A stretch of 54,053 bases of DNA from positions 94,911 through 148,963 of the forward strand of contig NZ_CDPK01000015.1 of the NCBI RefSeq assembly GCF_900068895.1, read 5' to 3'. The notes under the pieces were generated by a model that did not search any database, was not told the DNA's origin, and saw only the letters and a program-made list of their open reading frames with translations. Shown here in pieces: positions 30,118 to 41,718 of the stretch. Made by a program: the position numbers and the translations under genes. The DNA comes from Erwinia sp. ErVv1 (GTDB taxonomy: Bacteria > Pseudomonadota > Gammaproteobacteria > Enterobacterales > Enterobacteriaceae). Numbering within the stretch: the stretch's first letter is position 1; every line of letters starts with the position of its first letter.

Positions 30118-30331
30118 TCCTTCTGAGTCGGATGTGAACTTGCAGGTGTGGCTGAACGCGACTCTGACCGACAAGTTCGCCCAAGCCCCAGATACCCTAA
30201 GGACAGAGGAAAAAAGAACGTGTTTTAAGGAGATATCCGGCGGACAGGTAAGCGGGCTGGGTTATCAGAAGAGCAGGCAAATCCCTCTTACAAAGGATCT
30301 GCCCGCGTCGCAGGGGAGCGTAAATGCTGGG
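30118..30331. other. Unassigned stretch downstream of metJ
   Basis: 214 bases. A plus-strand frame begins at GTG 30134 (VNLQVWLNATLTDKFAQAP-like) and runs through here with protein-like composition, but then continues antisense into metJ, so only the first ~65 codons could be a remnant. Not recognised. Confidence 0.25.
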
Positions 30332-30649
30332 TTAGTATTCCCAGGTGTCTGGATCAACGCCCATTTCCCGCATGATCGCTTTCGCGTCTTCCGGGATCTC
30401 ATCACTGCGTTCCTTACGAAGATCAACATCATCCGGTAAAGGCTGGCCGGTGAAAGCATGTAAGAAAGCTTCACACAGCAACTCGCTGTTAGTGGCATGA
30501 CGCAAGTTGTTGACCTGGCGGCGGGTACGTTCATCGGTCAGAATTTTCAGAACTTTTAACGGTATTGAGACCGTTATTTTTTTTACCTGCTCGCTCTTTT
30601 TACCGTGTTCAGCGTAAGGGCTGATATATTCGCCGTTCCATTCAGCCAT
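30332..30649 (-). CDS. metJ: Methionine repressor MetJ
   Basis: 105 residues, nearly identical to E. coli MetJ. Ribbon-helix-helix dimer; the beta strand in [15 protein letters not shown] (about 23-37) reads the DNA, and S-adenosylmethionine is co-repressor. It binds tandem 8-bp met boxes. Divergent from metBL with a met-box array between them, as in E. coli. Confidence 0.98.
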   Translation of the reverse strand: MAEWNGEYISPYAEHGKKSEQVKKITVSIPLKVLKILTDERTRRQVNNLRHATNSELLCEAFLHAFTGQPLPDDVDLRKERSDEIPEDAKAIMREMGVDPDTWEY

Positions 30650-30807
30650 GGGGTACCTTAGTCATCATTAAAATTTTTTGAAAGTGCCGAAATTCGGCTA
30701 ATTATGCCCGAAGTTGGTGCCCACCACACTGCTACAAAGCAATTTTTATGCAGGCTATAACGACATAATCTTAACGGGTATTGGCGTTTTGCTCAATCTA
30801 TACGCAA

Positions 30808-30839
30808 AGACATTTAGATGTCCAGATGTATTGACGTCT
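30808..30839. promoter_or_regulatory. Four tandem met boxes (MetJ operator) between metJ and metB
   Basis: Four contiguous 8-bp units, each close to the AGACGTCT consensus; the first is AGACATTT and the last TGACGTCT. They lie 59 bases before the metB start and control metJ and metBL. Confidence 0.93.
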
Positions 30840-30897
30840 AAATATGCGCTGTTATGCTAAGCACTCTACTTATTCTCCTTTCAGGAATTTATGCACC

Positions 30898-32058
30898 ATG
30901 ACGCGTAAACAGGCAACCATCGCAGTGCGTAGCGGTTTGAATGATGATGAGCAATATGGCTGCGTTGTCCCCCCCATCCATCTTTCCAGCACCTATAACT
31001 TTACGGATTTCAATCAGCCAAGAGCCCACGACTATTCGCGTCGCGGTAATCCCACGCGGGACGTGGTTCAGCGTGCGCTGGCCGAACTGGAGGGTGGAGC
31101 CGGGGCGGTGATGACTAACACCGGCATGTCTGCCATTTTTCTGGTTTGTACCGTTTTCCTGAAACCCGGCGACCTGCTGATTGCCCCCCACGACTGTTAC
31201 GGCGGCAGCTACAGGCTTTTTGACAGCCTGAGTAAGCGTGGTGCCTGGCGCGTGAAGTTTGTCGATCAGAACGACGAGGTGGCGCTAGAGGCTGCTCTGG
31301 CAGAGAAACCTACGCTGGTACTGATAGAAAGCCCCAGCAACCCGCTGCTGCGCGTGGTCGATATCGCCGCTATCGCAAAAGCGGCGCGTGAGGCGGGTGC
31401 CGTCAGCGTGGTTGATAACACCTTCCTCAGCCCCGCACTGCAAAACCCGCTGGCGCTGGGCGCCGATCTGGTCCTTCACTCGTGTACCAAATATTTAAAC
31501 GGCCACTCCGATGTTGTCGCGGGCGTGGTGATTGCCAAAGATCCGGCCCTGGTGACTGAACTGGCCTGGTGGGCCAACAATATTGGCGTCACCGGCGCGG
31601 CTTTTGACAGCTATCTGCTGCTGCGTGGGTTACGCACGCTGGCACCGCGCATGGCGGCGGCGCAGCGTAATGCGCAGGCCATCATTGACTATCTGAAACA
31701 ACAACCGCTGGTTAAAAAGTTGTATCATCCATCACTGCCGGAAAACGCAGGCCATCAGATTGCGGTAAAACAGCAAAAAGGCTTTGGCGCTATGTTAAGT
31801 TTTGAGCTGGATGGCGACGAGAATACCCTGCGTACTTTCCTTAAAGCGCTAGAACTCTTTACCCTGGCAGAGTCGCTGGGCGGCGTGGAAAGCCTTATTT
31901 CCCACACCGCTACCATGACCCATGCAGGAATGTCCGCTGAGGCTCGTGCGGCAGCAGGTATTTCTGAGACGCTACTCCGCGTGTCAGTCGGTATTGAAGA
32001 CCACGAAGATTTAATCGCCGATTTGGATAATGCCTTCCAGATAGCGGCCAAGAGGTAA
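30898..32058 (+). CDS. metB: Cystathionine gamma-synthase
   Basis: 386 residues, same as E. coli. PLP enzyme joining O-succinylhomoserine and cysteine to cystathionine. PLP lysine Lys198 in LHSCTKYLNGHSD; YSRRGNPTRD and ESPSNPLLRVVDI are also family marks. I use ATG 30898 (MTRKQATIAVRSG); an in-frame extension to 30844 lacks support. First gene of metBL, 2 bases before metL. Confidence 0.98.
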   Translation: MTRKQATIAVRSGLNDDEQYGCVVPPIHLSSTYNFTDFNQPRAHDYSRRGNPTRDVVQRALAELEGGAGAVMTNTGMSAIFLVCTVFLKPGDLLIAPHDCYGGSYRLFDSLSKRGAWRVKFVDQNDEVALEAALAEKPTLVLIESPSNPLLRVVDIAAIAKAAREAGAVSVVDNTFLSPALQNPLALGADLVLHSCTKYLNGHSDVVAGVVIAKDPALVTELAWWANNIGVTGAAFDSYLLLRGLRTLAPRMAAAQRNAQAIIDYLKQQPLVKKLYHPSLPENAGHQIAVKQQKGFGAMLSFELDGDENTLRTFLKALELFTLAESLGGVESLISHTATMTHAGMSAEARAAAGISETLLRVSVGIEDHEDLIADLDNAFQIAAKR

Positions 32059-32060
32059 GC

Positions 32061-34490
32061 ATGAGTCAGTCAGCAGTGGCAGCCGGCACGCGCCAGTTGC
32101 ACAAATTTGGTGGCAGCAGTCTTGCCGACGCCAGGTGTTATCAGCGAGTGGCCGGGATAATGGCTGAATACGGCTCTGCCGGGGATGTAATGGTGGTATC
32201 TGCCGCGGGCAGTACAACCAATCAGCTAATCAGCTGGCTTAAGCTGAGCCATACCGACCGACTTTCTGCTCATCAGGTACAGCAGGCCCTGCGTCGCTAT
32301 CAGAGTGAGCTGATAAACGGGTTGCTCCCTCCCGAGCAGGCCGAGCCGCTGTTGAACGATTTTATTCACGATCTTGAAAAACTTGCCGGGCTGCTTGACG
32401 GAAAAATTACCGAGGCGATTTATGCCGAAGTCGTCGGGCACGGTGAAATCTGGTCTGCCCGTTTGATGGCTGCCGTTCTCAACCAGCGCGATATTGACGC
32501 CGGCTGGCTGGATGCCCGTGATTTTCTTCGCGCCGAACGCGCGGCTCAGCCGCAGGTTGATGAGGGAAAATCATGGCCGCTATTGCAGCAGCTTCTGGCG
32601 CAGCACCCGCATCAAAGGCTGGTGATTACCGGGTTTATCAGCCGCAACGATGCAGGCGAAACCGTACTGCTTGGCCGTAACGGCAGCGACTATTCTGCGA
32701 CCCAAATCGGCGCACTGGCTGGGGTTTCACGCGTGACCATCTGGAGCGACGTAGCCGGGGTGTACAGTGCTGACCCGCGTAAGGTGAAGGATGCCTGCCT
32801 GCTGCCGCTGCTGCGGCTTGATGAAGCCAGTGAACTGGCGCGCCTGGCGGCACCCGTTCTGCATACCCGCACGCTGCAACCCGTTTCCGCCAGCGATATT
32901 GACCTTCAATTGCGCTGTAGCTATCAGCCAGAGCAGGGGTCCACGCGGATTGAGCGGGTGCTGGCCTCAGGTACGGGCGCACGTATTGTGACCAGCCATG
33001 ATGACGTGTGTCTGATTGAGTTCCAGATCCCGCCACAGCATGATTTTGCCTCGCAGTATAAAGAGATCGATCACCTGCTGAAACGCGCGCAGCTTCGTCC
33101 CCTGGCAACGGGTATTCATCCCGATCGCAATCTTATACAGCTTTGCTACACGTCTGAAGTGGTGAGCAGCGCCCTGGCACTTTTACAGGATGCCGCGATA
33201 CCGGGACGCCTGCAGCTGCGTGAGGGGATGGCGCTGGTTGCGCTGGTCGGGGCTGGCGTTTGTCGTAATCCGCTGCACAGCCACCGCTTCTGGCAGGAGC
33301 TGAAGGACCAGCCCGTTGAGTTTATCTGGCAGTCGGAAGAGGGGATCAGCCTGGTTGCGGTCTTGCGCGTCGGCCCCACCGAAAATCTGATCCGCGGTCT
33401 GCATCAGTCGCTTTTCCGCGCTGAAAAGCAGGTGGGTCTGATGCTGTTTGGCAAGGGTAATATCGGCTCCCGCTGGCTGGAGCTGTTTGGCCGTGAGCAG
33501 GAGACGCTGTCGGCCCGCACGGGCTTCGAGTTTGTGCTGGCCGGTGTGGTAGATAGCCGCCGTAGCCTGCTGAATTATGACGGACTGGATGCCCGCCGCG
33601 CGCTGGCCTTTTTCGAAGATGAAGCGGTCGAGCAGGATGAGGAGTCGCTGTTTTTGTGGATGCGCGCTCATCCGTATGACGATCTGGTTGTGCTGGATGT
33701 CACCGCCAGCGAGCCGCTTGCCGAACAGTATCTGGACTTTGCCAGCCACGGCTTTCACGTTATCAGCGCCAATAAGGTCGCCGGAGCCTCAAGCAGCGAC
33801 CGCTATCGTCAGATACGCGATGCGTTTGCTAAAACTGGCCGCCACTGGCTGTACAACGCCACGGTCGGCGCGGGCCTGCCCGTGAATCATACCGTGCGCG
33901 ACCTGCGTGAGAGCGGCGACAGCATTCTCTCCATCAGCGGTATTTTCTCCGGCACGCTCTCATGGCTGTTTCTGCAGTATGACGGTACGGTGCCCTTTAC
34001 CGATCTGGTCGATCAGGCCTGGCAGCAGGGGCTGACCGAACCCGACCCCCGGGTTGATCTGTCAGGCCAGGACGTCAGGCGCAAGCTGGTTATTCTGGCG
34101 CGTGAAGCGGGATATGACATCGAACCCGATCAGGTGCGCGTCGAATCACTGGTGCCAAAAAGCTGTGAGGATGAATCCATTGACCATTTCTTTGAGAATG
34201 GCGAGGCGCTGAACGACCAGATGAAGCAGCGACTTGAAGCTGCCCAGGAACTGGGGCTGGTGCTACGCTATGTGGCGCGCTTTGACGCGAACGGTAAAGC
34301 CCGCGTGGGCGTGGAAGCCGTCAGGGACGATCATCCTCTTGCCTCGCTGCTGCCCTGCGATAACGTCTTCGCCATTGAAAGCCGCTGGTATCGCGATAAT
34401 CCGCTGGTGATCCGTGGTCCGGGTGCAGGACGCGACGTGACCGCCGGTGCGATTCAGTCCGATATCAACAGGCTGGCGCAGCTGCTGTAA
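32061..34490 (+). CDS. metL: Bifunctional aspartokinase II / homoserine dehydrogenase II
   Basis: 809 residues (E. coli 810). It catalyses the first and third steps of the aspartate pathway towards methionine. Kinase half: KFGGSSLADA (15-24), GRNGSDYSATQIGAL and TIWSDVAGVYSADPRKV. Dehydrogenase half from about 460: NADP-binding LMLFGKGNIGSRWLELF, NKVAGASSSDRY, and the lysine-bearing DLSGQDVRRKLVILARE. Translationally close to metB, probably coupled. Confidence 0.98.
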   Translation: MSQSAVAAGTRQLHKFGGSSLADARCYQRVAGIMAEYGSAGDVMVVSAAGSTTNQLISWLKLSHTDRLSAHQVQQALRRYQSELINGLLPPEQAEPLLNDFIHDLEKLAGLLDGKITEAIYAEVVGHGEIWSARLMAAVLNQRDIDAGWLDARDFLRAERAAQPQVDEGKSWPLLQQLLAQHPHQRLVITGFISRNDAGETVLLGRNGSDYSATQIGALAGVSRVTIWSDVAGVYSADPRKVKDACLLPLLRLDEASELARLAAPVLHTRTLQPVSASDIDLQLRCSYQPEQGSTRIERVLASGTGARIVTSHDDVCLIEFQIPPQHDFASQYKEIDHLLKRAQLRPLATGIHPDRNLIQLCYTSEVVSSALALLQDAAIPGRLQLREGMALVALVGAGVCRNPLHSHRFWQELKDQPVEFIWQSEEGISLVAVLRVGPTENLIRGLHQSLFRAEKQVGLMLFGKGNIGSRWLELFGREQETLSARTGFEFVLAGVVDSRRSLLNYDGLDARRALAFFEDEAVEQDEESLFLWMRAHPYDDLVVLDVTASEPLAEQYLDFASHGFHVISANKVAGASSSDRYRQIRDAFAKTGRHWLYNATVGAGLPVNHTVRDLRESGDSILSISGIFSGTLSWLFLQYDGTVPFTDLVDQAWQQGLTEPDPRVDLSGQDVRRKLVILAREAGYDIEPDQVRVESLVPKSCEDESIDHFFENGEALNDQMKQRLEAAQELGLVLRYVARFDANGKARVGVEAVRDDHPLASLLPCDNVFAIESRWYRDNPLVIRGPGAGRDVTAGAIQSDINRLAQLL

Positions 34491-34494
34491 ACGT

Positions 34495-34523
34495 CCAGAG
34501 CCAGACATTTTGTCTGGCTCTGG
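34495..34523 (+). terminator. metL terminator hairpin
   Basis: Perfect 13-bp stem CCAGAGCCAGACA/TGTCTGGCTCTGG with a 3-base loop, 4 bases after the metL stop, followed by CCTGTTTA. Its right arm is the first unit of the repeat array that follows. Confidence 0.8.
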
Positions 34524-34624
34524 CCTGTTTACGACCTGGATCTGGGCTGTTTTACGGCCTGGATCTGGGCTGTTGACGGTCTGGCTCTGGCCTGTTTTAC
34601 GACCTGGCTCGGGCCTGTTCAGCC
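34512..34624 (+). repeat. Degenerate ~23-bp tandem repeat array after metL
   Basis: Five imperfect units of 21-24 bases (34512-34534, 34535-34557, 34558-34578, 34579-34602, 34603-34624), with core CTGG-TCTGG-CTGTT-ACG. The first unit is the right arm of the metL terminator, so the array seems to have grown from it. Confidence 0.85.
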
Positions 34625-34788
34625 GTTTTATTCCTGTTTGCTCAGCGCCGTTTTTCCTGTCCCTTCAGCCGTCTCCTTACGCGCTCCTGCCTTTTTTCCG
34701 CAACGTGAATTTTCCTCAATTTTGGTGAGAATTTGTCACGGCCAAAATCCCTTTATCTGTTGACGAAATAGCCAGTTTGATTCAACTT

Positions 34789-34820
34789 GAATGTCTGGAC
34801 GTCTAAACGTATGGATGTTC
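34789..34820. promoter_or_regulatory. Four tandem met boxes upstream of metF
   Basis: Four contiguous 8-bp units, the second being GGACGTCT (consensus AGACGTCT); the outer units are more diverged. About 44 bases upstream of metF, so MetJ should repress metF separately from metBL. Confidence 0.88.
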
Positions 34821-34860
34821 AACCGGGCGATTCATTCATCAGCAGCGATCGAAGAGGTAA

Positions 34861-35763
<903 letters not shown>

Positions 35764-35767
35764 AGCT

Positions 35768-38419
35768 TTAACCGGTATTGCGCATTCCCGCCGCAACGCC
35801 GGCAATGGTCACCATCAGCGCCTGCTCGACGCGCGCATCCGGTTCCTGACCGAGTTCTTCCTGCTGACGTGAACGATGAAGTAGCTCGGCCTGTAGCACA
35901 TTAAGCGGATCGGTATAGACGTTACGCAGCGCAATCGACTCGGCAATCCACGGCTGGTCGGCCATCAGGTGCGCGTCGTTGGCAATGGTGAGAATGGTTT
36001 TAATATCGGCATCAAGCTGTTCGCGCAGCTGTTTACCCAATGGCCAGAGCGATGCGGTGACCAGACGCTGATCGTAATACTCCGCCAGCCACAGGTCAGC
36101 CTTAGAAAATACCATCTCCAGCATTCCCAGCCGGGTCGAGAAGAACGGCCAGTCGCGGCACATCGCTTCCAGCTGATCCTGATTACCGGCCTCCATCGCT
36201 TTCTGTAACGCAGCACCTGCGCCCAGCCAGGCGGGCAGCATCAGGCGGTTCTGCGTCCAGGCAAAAATCCACGGGATTGCGCGGAGTGATTCGACGCCGC
36301 CGGTAGGACGGCGCTTCGCCGGACGGGAGCCCAGCGGCAGCTTGCCCAGTTCCTGCTCAGGGGTAGCCTGGCGGAAGTAGGGGACGAAGTCCTCATTTTG
36401 ACGTACATAGCCCCGATACATGGAACAGGAGTCGGCGGAGAGCTGGTCCATAATATCGCGCCATTTGGGCTCCGGCTCCGGCGGCGGCATCAGGTTAGCC
36501 TCCAGAATGGCACCGGTATAGAGAGAAAGGCTGCTAATGGTGACTTCCGGCAGGCCGTATTTAAAGCGAATCATTTCGCCCTGTTCCGTTACGCGCAGGC
36601 CGCCTTTCAGGCTGCCAGGGGGCTGGGAGAGCAGCGCAGCGTGAGCCGGAGCGCCGCCGCGGCCAATGGTGCCGCCGCGTCCGTGGAACAGCGTCAGGGC
36701 AATACCGGCTTTTTCACAGGTTTTGATCAGCGCATCCTGCGCCTGATACTGCGCCCAGCTTGCCGCCATGACACCGGCATCTTTCGCCGAGTCAGAGTAA
36801 CCGATCATCACCATCTGCCTGCCCTGAATAAAGCCGCGATACCAGTCGATGCTGAGTAGCTGGCTCATCACGTCGTTGGCATTATTCAGGTCATCGAGCG
36901 TTTCAAACAGCGGTGCTACCGGCATTGCAAACGGGATGCCCGCTTCTTTCAGCAGCAGATGGACGGCCAGCACGTCAGACGGCGTTTTCGCCATCGAAAT
37001 CACGTAGGCGGCAATAGAGCCTTTCGGCGCTTCGGCGGCGACGCGGCAGGTATCCAGCACTTCGCGGGTCTCGTCGCCAGGCGCCCAGTTACGCGGCAGC
37101 AGCGGGCGTTTGGAGTTGAGCTCGCGGATCAAAAAGGCCTGCTTGTCAGCCTCAGACCAGCTTTCATAATCCCCCAGGCCCAGATAACGGGTGATTTCCG
37201 CAATCGCTTCGGTGTGGCGGGTGCTTTCCTGACGGATATCGATACGCACCAGCGGCACGCCGAAACATTTCACGCGGCGTAGCGTATCCAGCAGCTGTCC
37301 ATTGGCGATAATACCCATACCGCATGCCTGGAGCGATTGATAGCAGGTATAAAGCGGGTCCCATAGCTGCTCGTTGGCGATCAGCAGGTCGGCAGGACGC
37401 GGCGGCTCTTCACCCTTCAGACGCCGTTCCAGCCACTCCTGGGTGCTCATCAGCTGGCCGCGCAGCTTTTTCATGATTTCGCGATAGGGTTCAAGCGCCT
37501 CAGGATTGCCGCACAGGGTACGGACCTCCGGCGAGCACTCGGACATCGACAGCTCAGAAACCAGCACTGCGATATCGCGCAGGAACAGGTCGGTGGCTTT
37601 CCAGCGGCTGAGTAGCAACACGTGGCGGGTAATATCTGCGGTGACGTTAGGGTTACCGTCGCGGTCGCCGCCCATCCATGAGGTAAACTGCACCGGAACG
37701 AAGTCCACCGGTAGCCTGACGCCGAAGGAGGCTTCCACCTGTTCGTTCAGCTCGCGCAGGAAGTGGGGAACGCCCTCCCACAGGCTGTTCTCGACCACCG
37801 CGAAGCCCCATTTCGCCTCATCCACCGGGGAGGGACGATATTTTCGGATCTCATCGGTATGCCAGGCCTGCGCAACCAGCTGGCGCAGACGACGCATAAT
37901 CTGTGCGCGGTCATAATCGGATAAATCGTTATGATCCAGCTGTTTCAGACAGCTGTTGACCTCCACCAGCTTATGAATCAGGGTGCGGCGGGTAATTTCC
38001 GTTGGATGTGCGGTAAGCACCAGCTCCAGCGACAGGGATTCTATGGCTTCACGAATGGCGGCATCGGTCAGGTCGGGCTGCTGTTTGAGGCGATCGAAGA
38101 CCTTTGCCAGCATCTCCGGGTGATTAGCCCCTTCGCCCTGCGGGGAGATGGTGTGATATTGCTCGGCAACGTTGGTTAAATTCAAAAACTGGCTGAAGGC
38201 GCGGGCGACGGGCAGCAATTCATCATTAGAGAGGTTTTGCAGCGTGGAAAGCAGCTCCTGGCGGTGGGCATCATTGCCCGCACGTGATGACTTTGAGAGC
38301 TTACGGATAGTTTCCACCCGTTCAAGGATGTTTTCGCCCAGCGCATCCTTAATGGTATCGCCGAGCAGTTTGCCGAGCATACTGACATTACTTCGCATTG
38401 CGGAATATTGTTCGTTCAT
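35768..38419 (-). CDS. ppc: Phosphoenolpyruvate carboxylase
   Basis: 883 residues from ATG 38419 (AGGGG upstream; [11 protein letters not shown]), identical in length to E. coli. It carboxylates PEP to oxaloacetate to refill the TCA cycle. Catalytic His138 in [13 protein letters not shown], the [10 protein letters not shown] lysine, the mobile loop [16 protein letters not shown] and the allosteric C-terminus AAGMRNTG are intact. A frame continues 18 codons upstream but is not part of the protein. Lies between metF and argE. Confidence 0.98.
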   Translation of the reverse strand: MNEQYSAMRSNVSMLGKLLGDTIKDALGENILERVETIRKLSKSSRAGNDAHRQELLSTLQNLSNDELLPVARAFSQFLNLTNVAEQYHTISPQGEGANHPEMLAKVFDRLKQQPDLTDAAIREAIESLSLELVLTAHPTEITRRTLIHKLVEVNSCLKQLDHNDLSDYDRAQIMRRLRQLVAQAWHTDEIRKYRPSPVDEAKWGFAVVENSLWEGVPHFLRELNEQVEASFGVRLPVDFVPVQFTSWMGGDRDGNPNVTADITRHVLLLSRWKATDLFLRDIAVLVSELSMSECSPEVRTLCGNPEALEPYREIMKKLRGQLMSTQEWLERRLKGEEPPRPADLLIANEQLWDPLYTCYQSLQACGMGIIANGQLLDTLRRVKCFGVPLVRIDIRQESTRHTEAIAEITRYLGLGDYESWSEADKQAFLIRELNSKRPLLPRNWAPGDETREVLDTCRVAAEAPKGSIAAYVISMAKTPSDVLAVHLLLKEAGIPFAMPVAPLFETLDDLNNANDVMSQLLSIDWYRGFIQGRQMVMIGYSDSAKDAGVMAASWAQYQAQDALIKTCEKAGIALTLFHGRGGTIGRGGAPAHAALLSQPPGSLKGGLRVTEQGEMIRFKYGLPEVTISSLSLYTGAILEANLMPPPEPEPKWRDIMDQLSADSCSMYRGYVRQNEDFVPYFRQATPEQELGKLPLGSRPAKRRPTGGVESLRAIPWIFAWTQNRLMLPAWLGAGAALQKAMEAGNQDQLEAMCRDWPFFSTRLGMLEMVFSKADLWLAEYYDQRLVTASLWPLGKQLREQLDADIKTILTIANDAHLMADQPWIAESIALRNVYTDPLNVLQAELLHRSRQQEELGQEPDARVEQALMVTIAGVAAGMRNTG

Positions 38420-38564
38420 ATCACCCCTGACGCCCTTCTGGTTTTTGTCATTATCTTTCACCGTTGCCGGCATAACGTTGATGTTTATCTAGCCACGTTC
38501 GCTGCCATTCGTCAATTGACTTAAAAATGTCCTGTGATGGCTAAATAACAGGAATTTATGGGTT

Positions 38565-39719
38565 TTATTGCGGATGGCAGAAATGCTGCACTACCTGAGC
38601 AATCAGCTCCCGGGTTGGCTTGATAAAGGCGGTATCAATATATTCATCCGGCTGATGTGCCTGATTGATAGAGCCGGGCCCCAGAACCAGCGTCGGGCAT
38701 ATTTCCTGAATAAACGGCGCTTCTGTACAGTAGTTGACCACTTCCGTTTCCGTCCCCAGCAGTTTTTCCACCACCTGAACCAGCTGATGCTCGCGTGGGC
38801 ATTCGTATCCCGGAATAGGAGGGTGCAGTTCACTTACCGTTACCCGACCAGGCCAGCGCTCGCTCACGGGTGCCAGGGCTTCATTGAGCAGTCCGTCAAG
38901 CTCCTTCAGCGACAGGCCAGGCAGCGGGCGGATATCCATATGCAGTTCGCAGCAGGCGCAGATACGGTTTGCCGCATCGCCGCCGTTGATATGGCCAAAG
39001 TTCATGGTCGGATAGGGGATAGCGAAACCGTCATGATGGTAGCGCGCCTTGAGCGTCTTACGCAGGCCCATCAGGTGGGTAATGGACTCATGCATCAGTT
39101 CAATCGCATTGACGCCGCGTGCGGGATCGCTCGAGTGGCCTGACTGTCCCTGAATGCGAATCGCCTGGGAGAGATGGCCCTTGTGGGCGCGCACCGGCTT
39201 CAGCGAGGTTGGCTCGCCGATAATTGCGCAGTCAGGGCGGATCGCGGTGGTTTCCGAGAAGTATTTCGCGCCAGCCATGGTGGTTTCTTCATCCGCCGTC
39301 GCCAGGATATAGAGCGGTTTTTCCAGCGTGTTGAGATCAATGTCGCGCAGCGCATCTAAAATGAAAGCAAAGAAGCCTTTCATATCGGCCGTTCCCAGAC
39401 CGTACAGCTTATTGTCGTGTTCGGTCAGGGTGAAGGGATCGCGGGTCCAGCGGCCATCGTCAAAGGGAACGGTGTCGGTATGGCCCGCTAACAGCAGGCC
39501 GCCCGCGCCGCTGCCGGTTTTTGCCAGCATATTGAATTTGTGACGCGTACCGGGAACGGGCTGGACCTCCACGCTGAAGCCCAGATCCCGGAACCAGCCC
39601 GCGAGCAAACTGATTAAAGTTTCATTACTCTGATCGATGGCGATATCGGTTGCGCTGATGGAGGGGGTGGCAATCAACTCGCGGTAAAGCTCGATAAAAG
39701 GCGGTAATTTTGTCTTCAC
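38565..39719 (-). CDS. argE: Acetylornithine deacetylase
   Basis: 384 residues from a GTG at 39719 (AAGGA 8 bases upstream; [15 protein letters not shown] aligns with E. coli MKNKLPPFIEIYRAL). M20 metallopeptidase that frees ornithine from N-acetylornithine. Zinc ligands in [16 protein letters not shown] and GTADMKGF, the catalytic Glu in [10 protein letters not shown], and [15 protein letters not shown] are present. An in-frame ATG at 39758 lies inside an ARG box and would add 13 residues; I think it is not the start. Divergent from argCBGH. Confidence 0.96.
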   Translation of the reverse strand: MKTKLPPFIELYRELIATPSISATDIAIDQSNETLISLLAGWFRDLGFSVEVQPVPGTRHKFNMLAKTGSGAGGLLLAGHTDTVPFDDGRWTRDPFTLTEHDNKLYGLGTADMKGFFAFILDALRDIDLNTLEKPLYILATADEETTMAGAKYFSETTAIRPDCAIIGEPTSLKPVRAHKGHLSQAIRIQGQSGHSSDPARGVNAIELMHESITHLMGLRKTLKARYHHDGFAIPYPTMNFGHINGGDAANRICACCELHMDIRPLPGLSLKELDGLLNEALAPVSERWPGRVTVSELHPPIPGYECPREHQLVQVVEKLLGTETEVVNYCTEAPFIQEICPTLVLGPGSINQAHQPDEYIDTAFIKPTRELIAQVVQHFCHPQ

Positions 39720-39745
39720 TGTTGACAGTCCTTGCGTTAGGATAG

Positions 39746-39784
39746 TATCAATATTCATGCAGTATTAGTGAATAAAAATACATT
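39746..39784. promoter_or_regulatory. Tandem ARG boxes (ArgR operator) between argE and argC
   Basis: Two 18-bp boxes, 39746-39763 and 39767-39784, separated by exactly 3 bases as ArgR hexamers require. The second matches TGAATWWWWATTCA at all but one position; the first has about 3 mismatches. They should control both argE and argCBGH. Confidence 0.85.
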
Positions 39785-39899
39785 AATGGCGTGCGGATGG
39801 AAACCGATTAATCTTCCCTGTCCTGCGCCGATCGCCTGGGAATACAGTGGAAGGCCGCTGCAGCCCGGAATTTTCTGACCAGGATAAGGTGTCAGTCTG

Positions 39900-40904
39900 A
39901 TGTTGAATACGTTGATTGTGGGTGCCAGTGGCTATGCTGGCGTTGAGCTGGTGACGTATCTGAACCGTCACCCCCAGGTGAACATAACCGCTTTAGCGGT
40001 TTCAGCGCAAAGCCCCGACGCAGGAAAATTGCTTTCTGAGCTTCATCCACAGCTGAAAGGCATCGTCGATTTGCCGCTACAGCCGATGAGCCGGGCAGAG
40101 GAGTTTGCTGATAAGGTCGACGTGGTTTTTCTTGCCACCGCCCATGAAGTCAGCCACGACCTTGCGCCAGCCTTTCTGGCGGCGGGCTGCGTGGTGTTCG
40201 ATCTCTCGGGTGCCTTCCGCGTCAACGATCAGAGCTTTTACAGCCGTTATTACGGTTTTGCCCATCAGCAGCAGACGTGGCTGGATAAAGCCGTCTATGG
40301 GCTGGCAGAGTGGCAGCATAACAGCATTAAAGAGGCCCAGCTGATCGCCGTACCGGGCTGCTACCCGACGGCGGCACAGCTGGCGTTGAAGCCGCTGGTG
40401 GAAGCCGGTCTGCTCAACGACGCCCAGTGGCCAGTGATCAATGCCACCAGCGGCGTCAGCGGTGCCGGGCGTAAAGCGTCCGTCAGTACCAGCTTCTGCG
40501 AAGTCAGCCTGCAGCCCTATGGCCTGTTCAATCATCGTCATCACCCTGAAATCACCGCCCATCTTGGGATCCCGGTGATCTTCACCCCGCATCTGGGCAA
40601 TTTCCCACGCGGCATTCTGGCGACCATTACCTGCCGTCTGAAAGCGGGCATCAGCGCTGAGGATGTGGCTGAGGCGTTTCATAACGCCTACCACGATAAG
40701 CCGCTGGTACGGCTGTACGATAAAGGCGTACCGTCTATTAAAGGGGTCGCCGGGCTGCCGTTCTGTGATATCGGTTTTGCCGTGCAGGGTGAGCATCTGA
40801 TCGTGGTAGCGGCAGAGGATAACCTGCTCAAAGGCGCCTCTTCCCAGGCGGTGCAGTGCCTGAACATTCGTTTCGGTTTCCCGGAAACAGAGTCACTTAT
40901 TTAA
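39900..40904 (+). CDS. argC: N-acetyl-gamma-glutamyl-phosphate reductase
   Basis: 334 residues. It reduces acetylglutamyl phosphate with NADPH. NADP loop [12 protein letters not shown] (about 6-17) and the nucleophile Cys154 in [11 protein letters not shown] are present, as is HRHHPEI. AAGGTG lies 9 bases before ATG. First gene of argCBGH, 15 bases before argB. Confidence 0.98.
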   Translation: MLNTLIVGASGYAGVELVTYLNRHPQVNITALAVSAQSPDAGKLLSELHPQLKGIVDLPLQPMSRAEEFADKVDVVFLATAHEVSHDLAPAFLAAGCVVFDLSGAFRVNDQSFYSRYYGFAHQQQTWLDKAVYGLAEWQHNSIKEAQLIAVPGCYPTAAQLALKPLVEAGLLNDAQWPVINATSGVSGAGRKASVSTSFCEVSLQPYGLFNHRHHPEITAHLGIPVIFTPHLGNFPRGILATITCRLKAGISAEDVAEAFHNAYHDKPLVRLYDKGVPSIKGVAGLPFCDIGFAVQGEHLIVVAAEDNLLKGASSQAVQCLNIRFGFPETESLI

Positions 40905-40919
40905 TCAGCGAGTAGCGAA

Positions 40920-41696
40920 ATGACGAATCCTCTTATTATCAAACTCGGTGGCGTACTGCTGGACAGTGAAGAAGCGCTGGAAAAACTCTTCTCTGCGCTG
41001 GTGAGCTGGCGTGAATCGCATCAGCGTCCATTGCTTATCGTCCACGGTGGCGGCTGTCTGGTGGATGAGCTGATGAAAAAGCTCTCTCTGCCGGTGCAAA
41101 AGAAAAACGGGCTGCGCGTCACGCCTGCCGATCAGATCGACATCATTACCGGTGCGCTGGCCGGCACCGCAAATAAAACCCTGCTGGCCTGGTCGAAGAA
41201 ACACGGTATTGACGCCGTTGGCCTCTGCCTGGCCGACGGCGGTATCGTGGAGGTTGAACAGTTCGACCCGCAGCTGGGCCACGTGGGGCAGGCGGCGCCC
41301 GGTTCGCCTAAGCTCATTACAACGCTGCTGACCGCGGGTTATCTGCCGGTTATCAGCTCCATCGGCATCACCCAGCAGGGTGAGTTAATGAACGTTAATG
41401 CTGACCAGGCGGCAACGGCTCTGGCCTCGACCCTGGGAGCGGACCTGATCCTGCTGTCTGACGTGAGCGGTATTCTTGACGGCAAAGGCCAGCGTATTGA
41501 AGAGATGACGGCGGCGAAGGCCGAAGCGCTGATCGCCCAGGGGATCATCACCGACGGCATGGTCGTCAAAGTAAATGCCGCGCTGGATGCCGCCCGCACG
41601 CTGGGGCGTCCGGTGGATATTGCCAGCTGGCGTCATGCAGAACAGCTGCAAAACCTCTTTAACGGCGTGTCAATTGGCACCCGGATCCTCGCTTAA
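40920..41696 (+). CDS. argB: Acetylglutamate kinase
   Basis: 258 residues. Amino acid kinase fold: [17 protein letters not shown] near the start, [16 protein letters not shown], and [16 protein letters not shown]. Second step of arginine synthesis. Short form without the feedback N-terminal helix of arginine-sensitive NAGK, as in enterobacteria. Between argC and argG. Confidence 0.98.
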   Translation: MTNPLIIKLGGVLLDSEEALEKLFSALVSWRESHQRPLLIVHGGGCLVDELMKKLSLPVQKKNGLRVTPADQIDIITGALAGTANKTLLAWSKKHGIDAVGLCLADGGIVEVEQFDPQLGHVGQAAPGSPKLITTLLTAGYLPVISSIGITQQGELMNVNADQAATALASTLGADLILLSDVSGILDGKGQRIEEMTAAKAEALIAQGIITDGMVVKVNAALDAARTLGRPVDIASWRHAEQLQNLFNGVSIGTRILA

Positions 41697-41718
41697 CAGA
41701 ATGTTCAAGGAAAAGACA

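Noticed and set aside
38568-39143. 191-codon frame antisense to argE
   Set aside because: Shadow of a conserved gene; no independent signals.
40077-40796. 239-codon frame antisense to argC
   Set aside because: Shadow frame; argC is unambiguous on the opposite strand with its catalytic cysteine.
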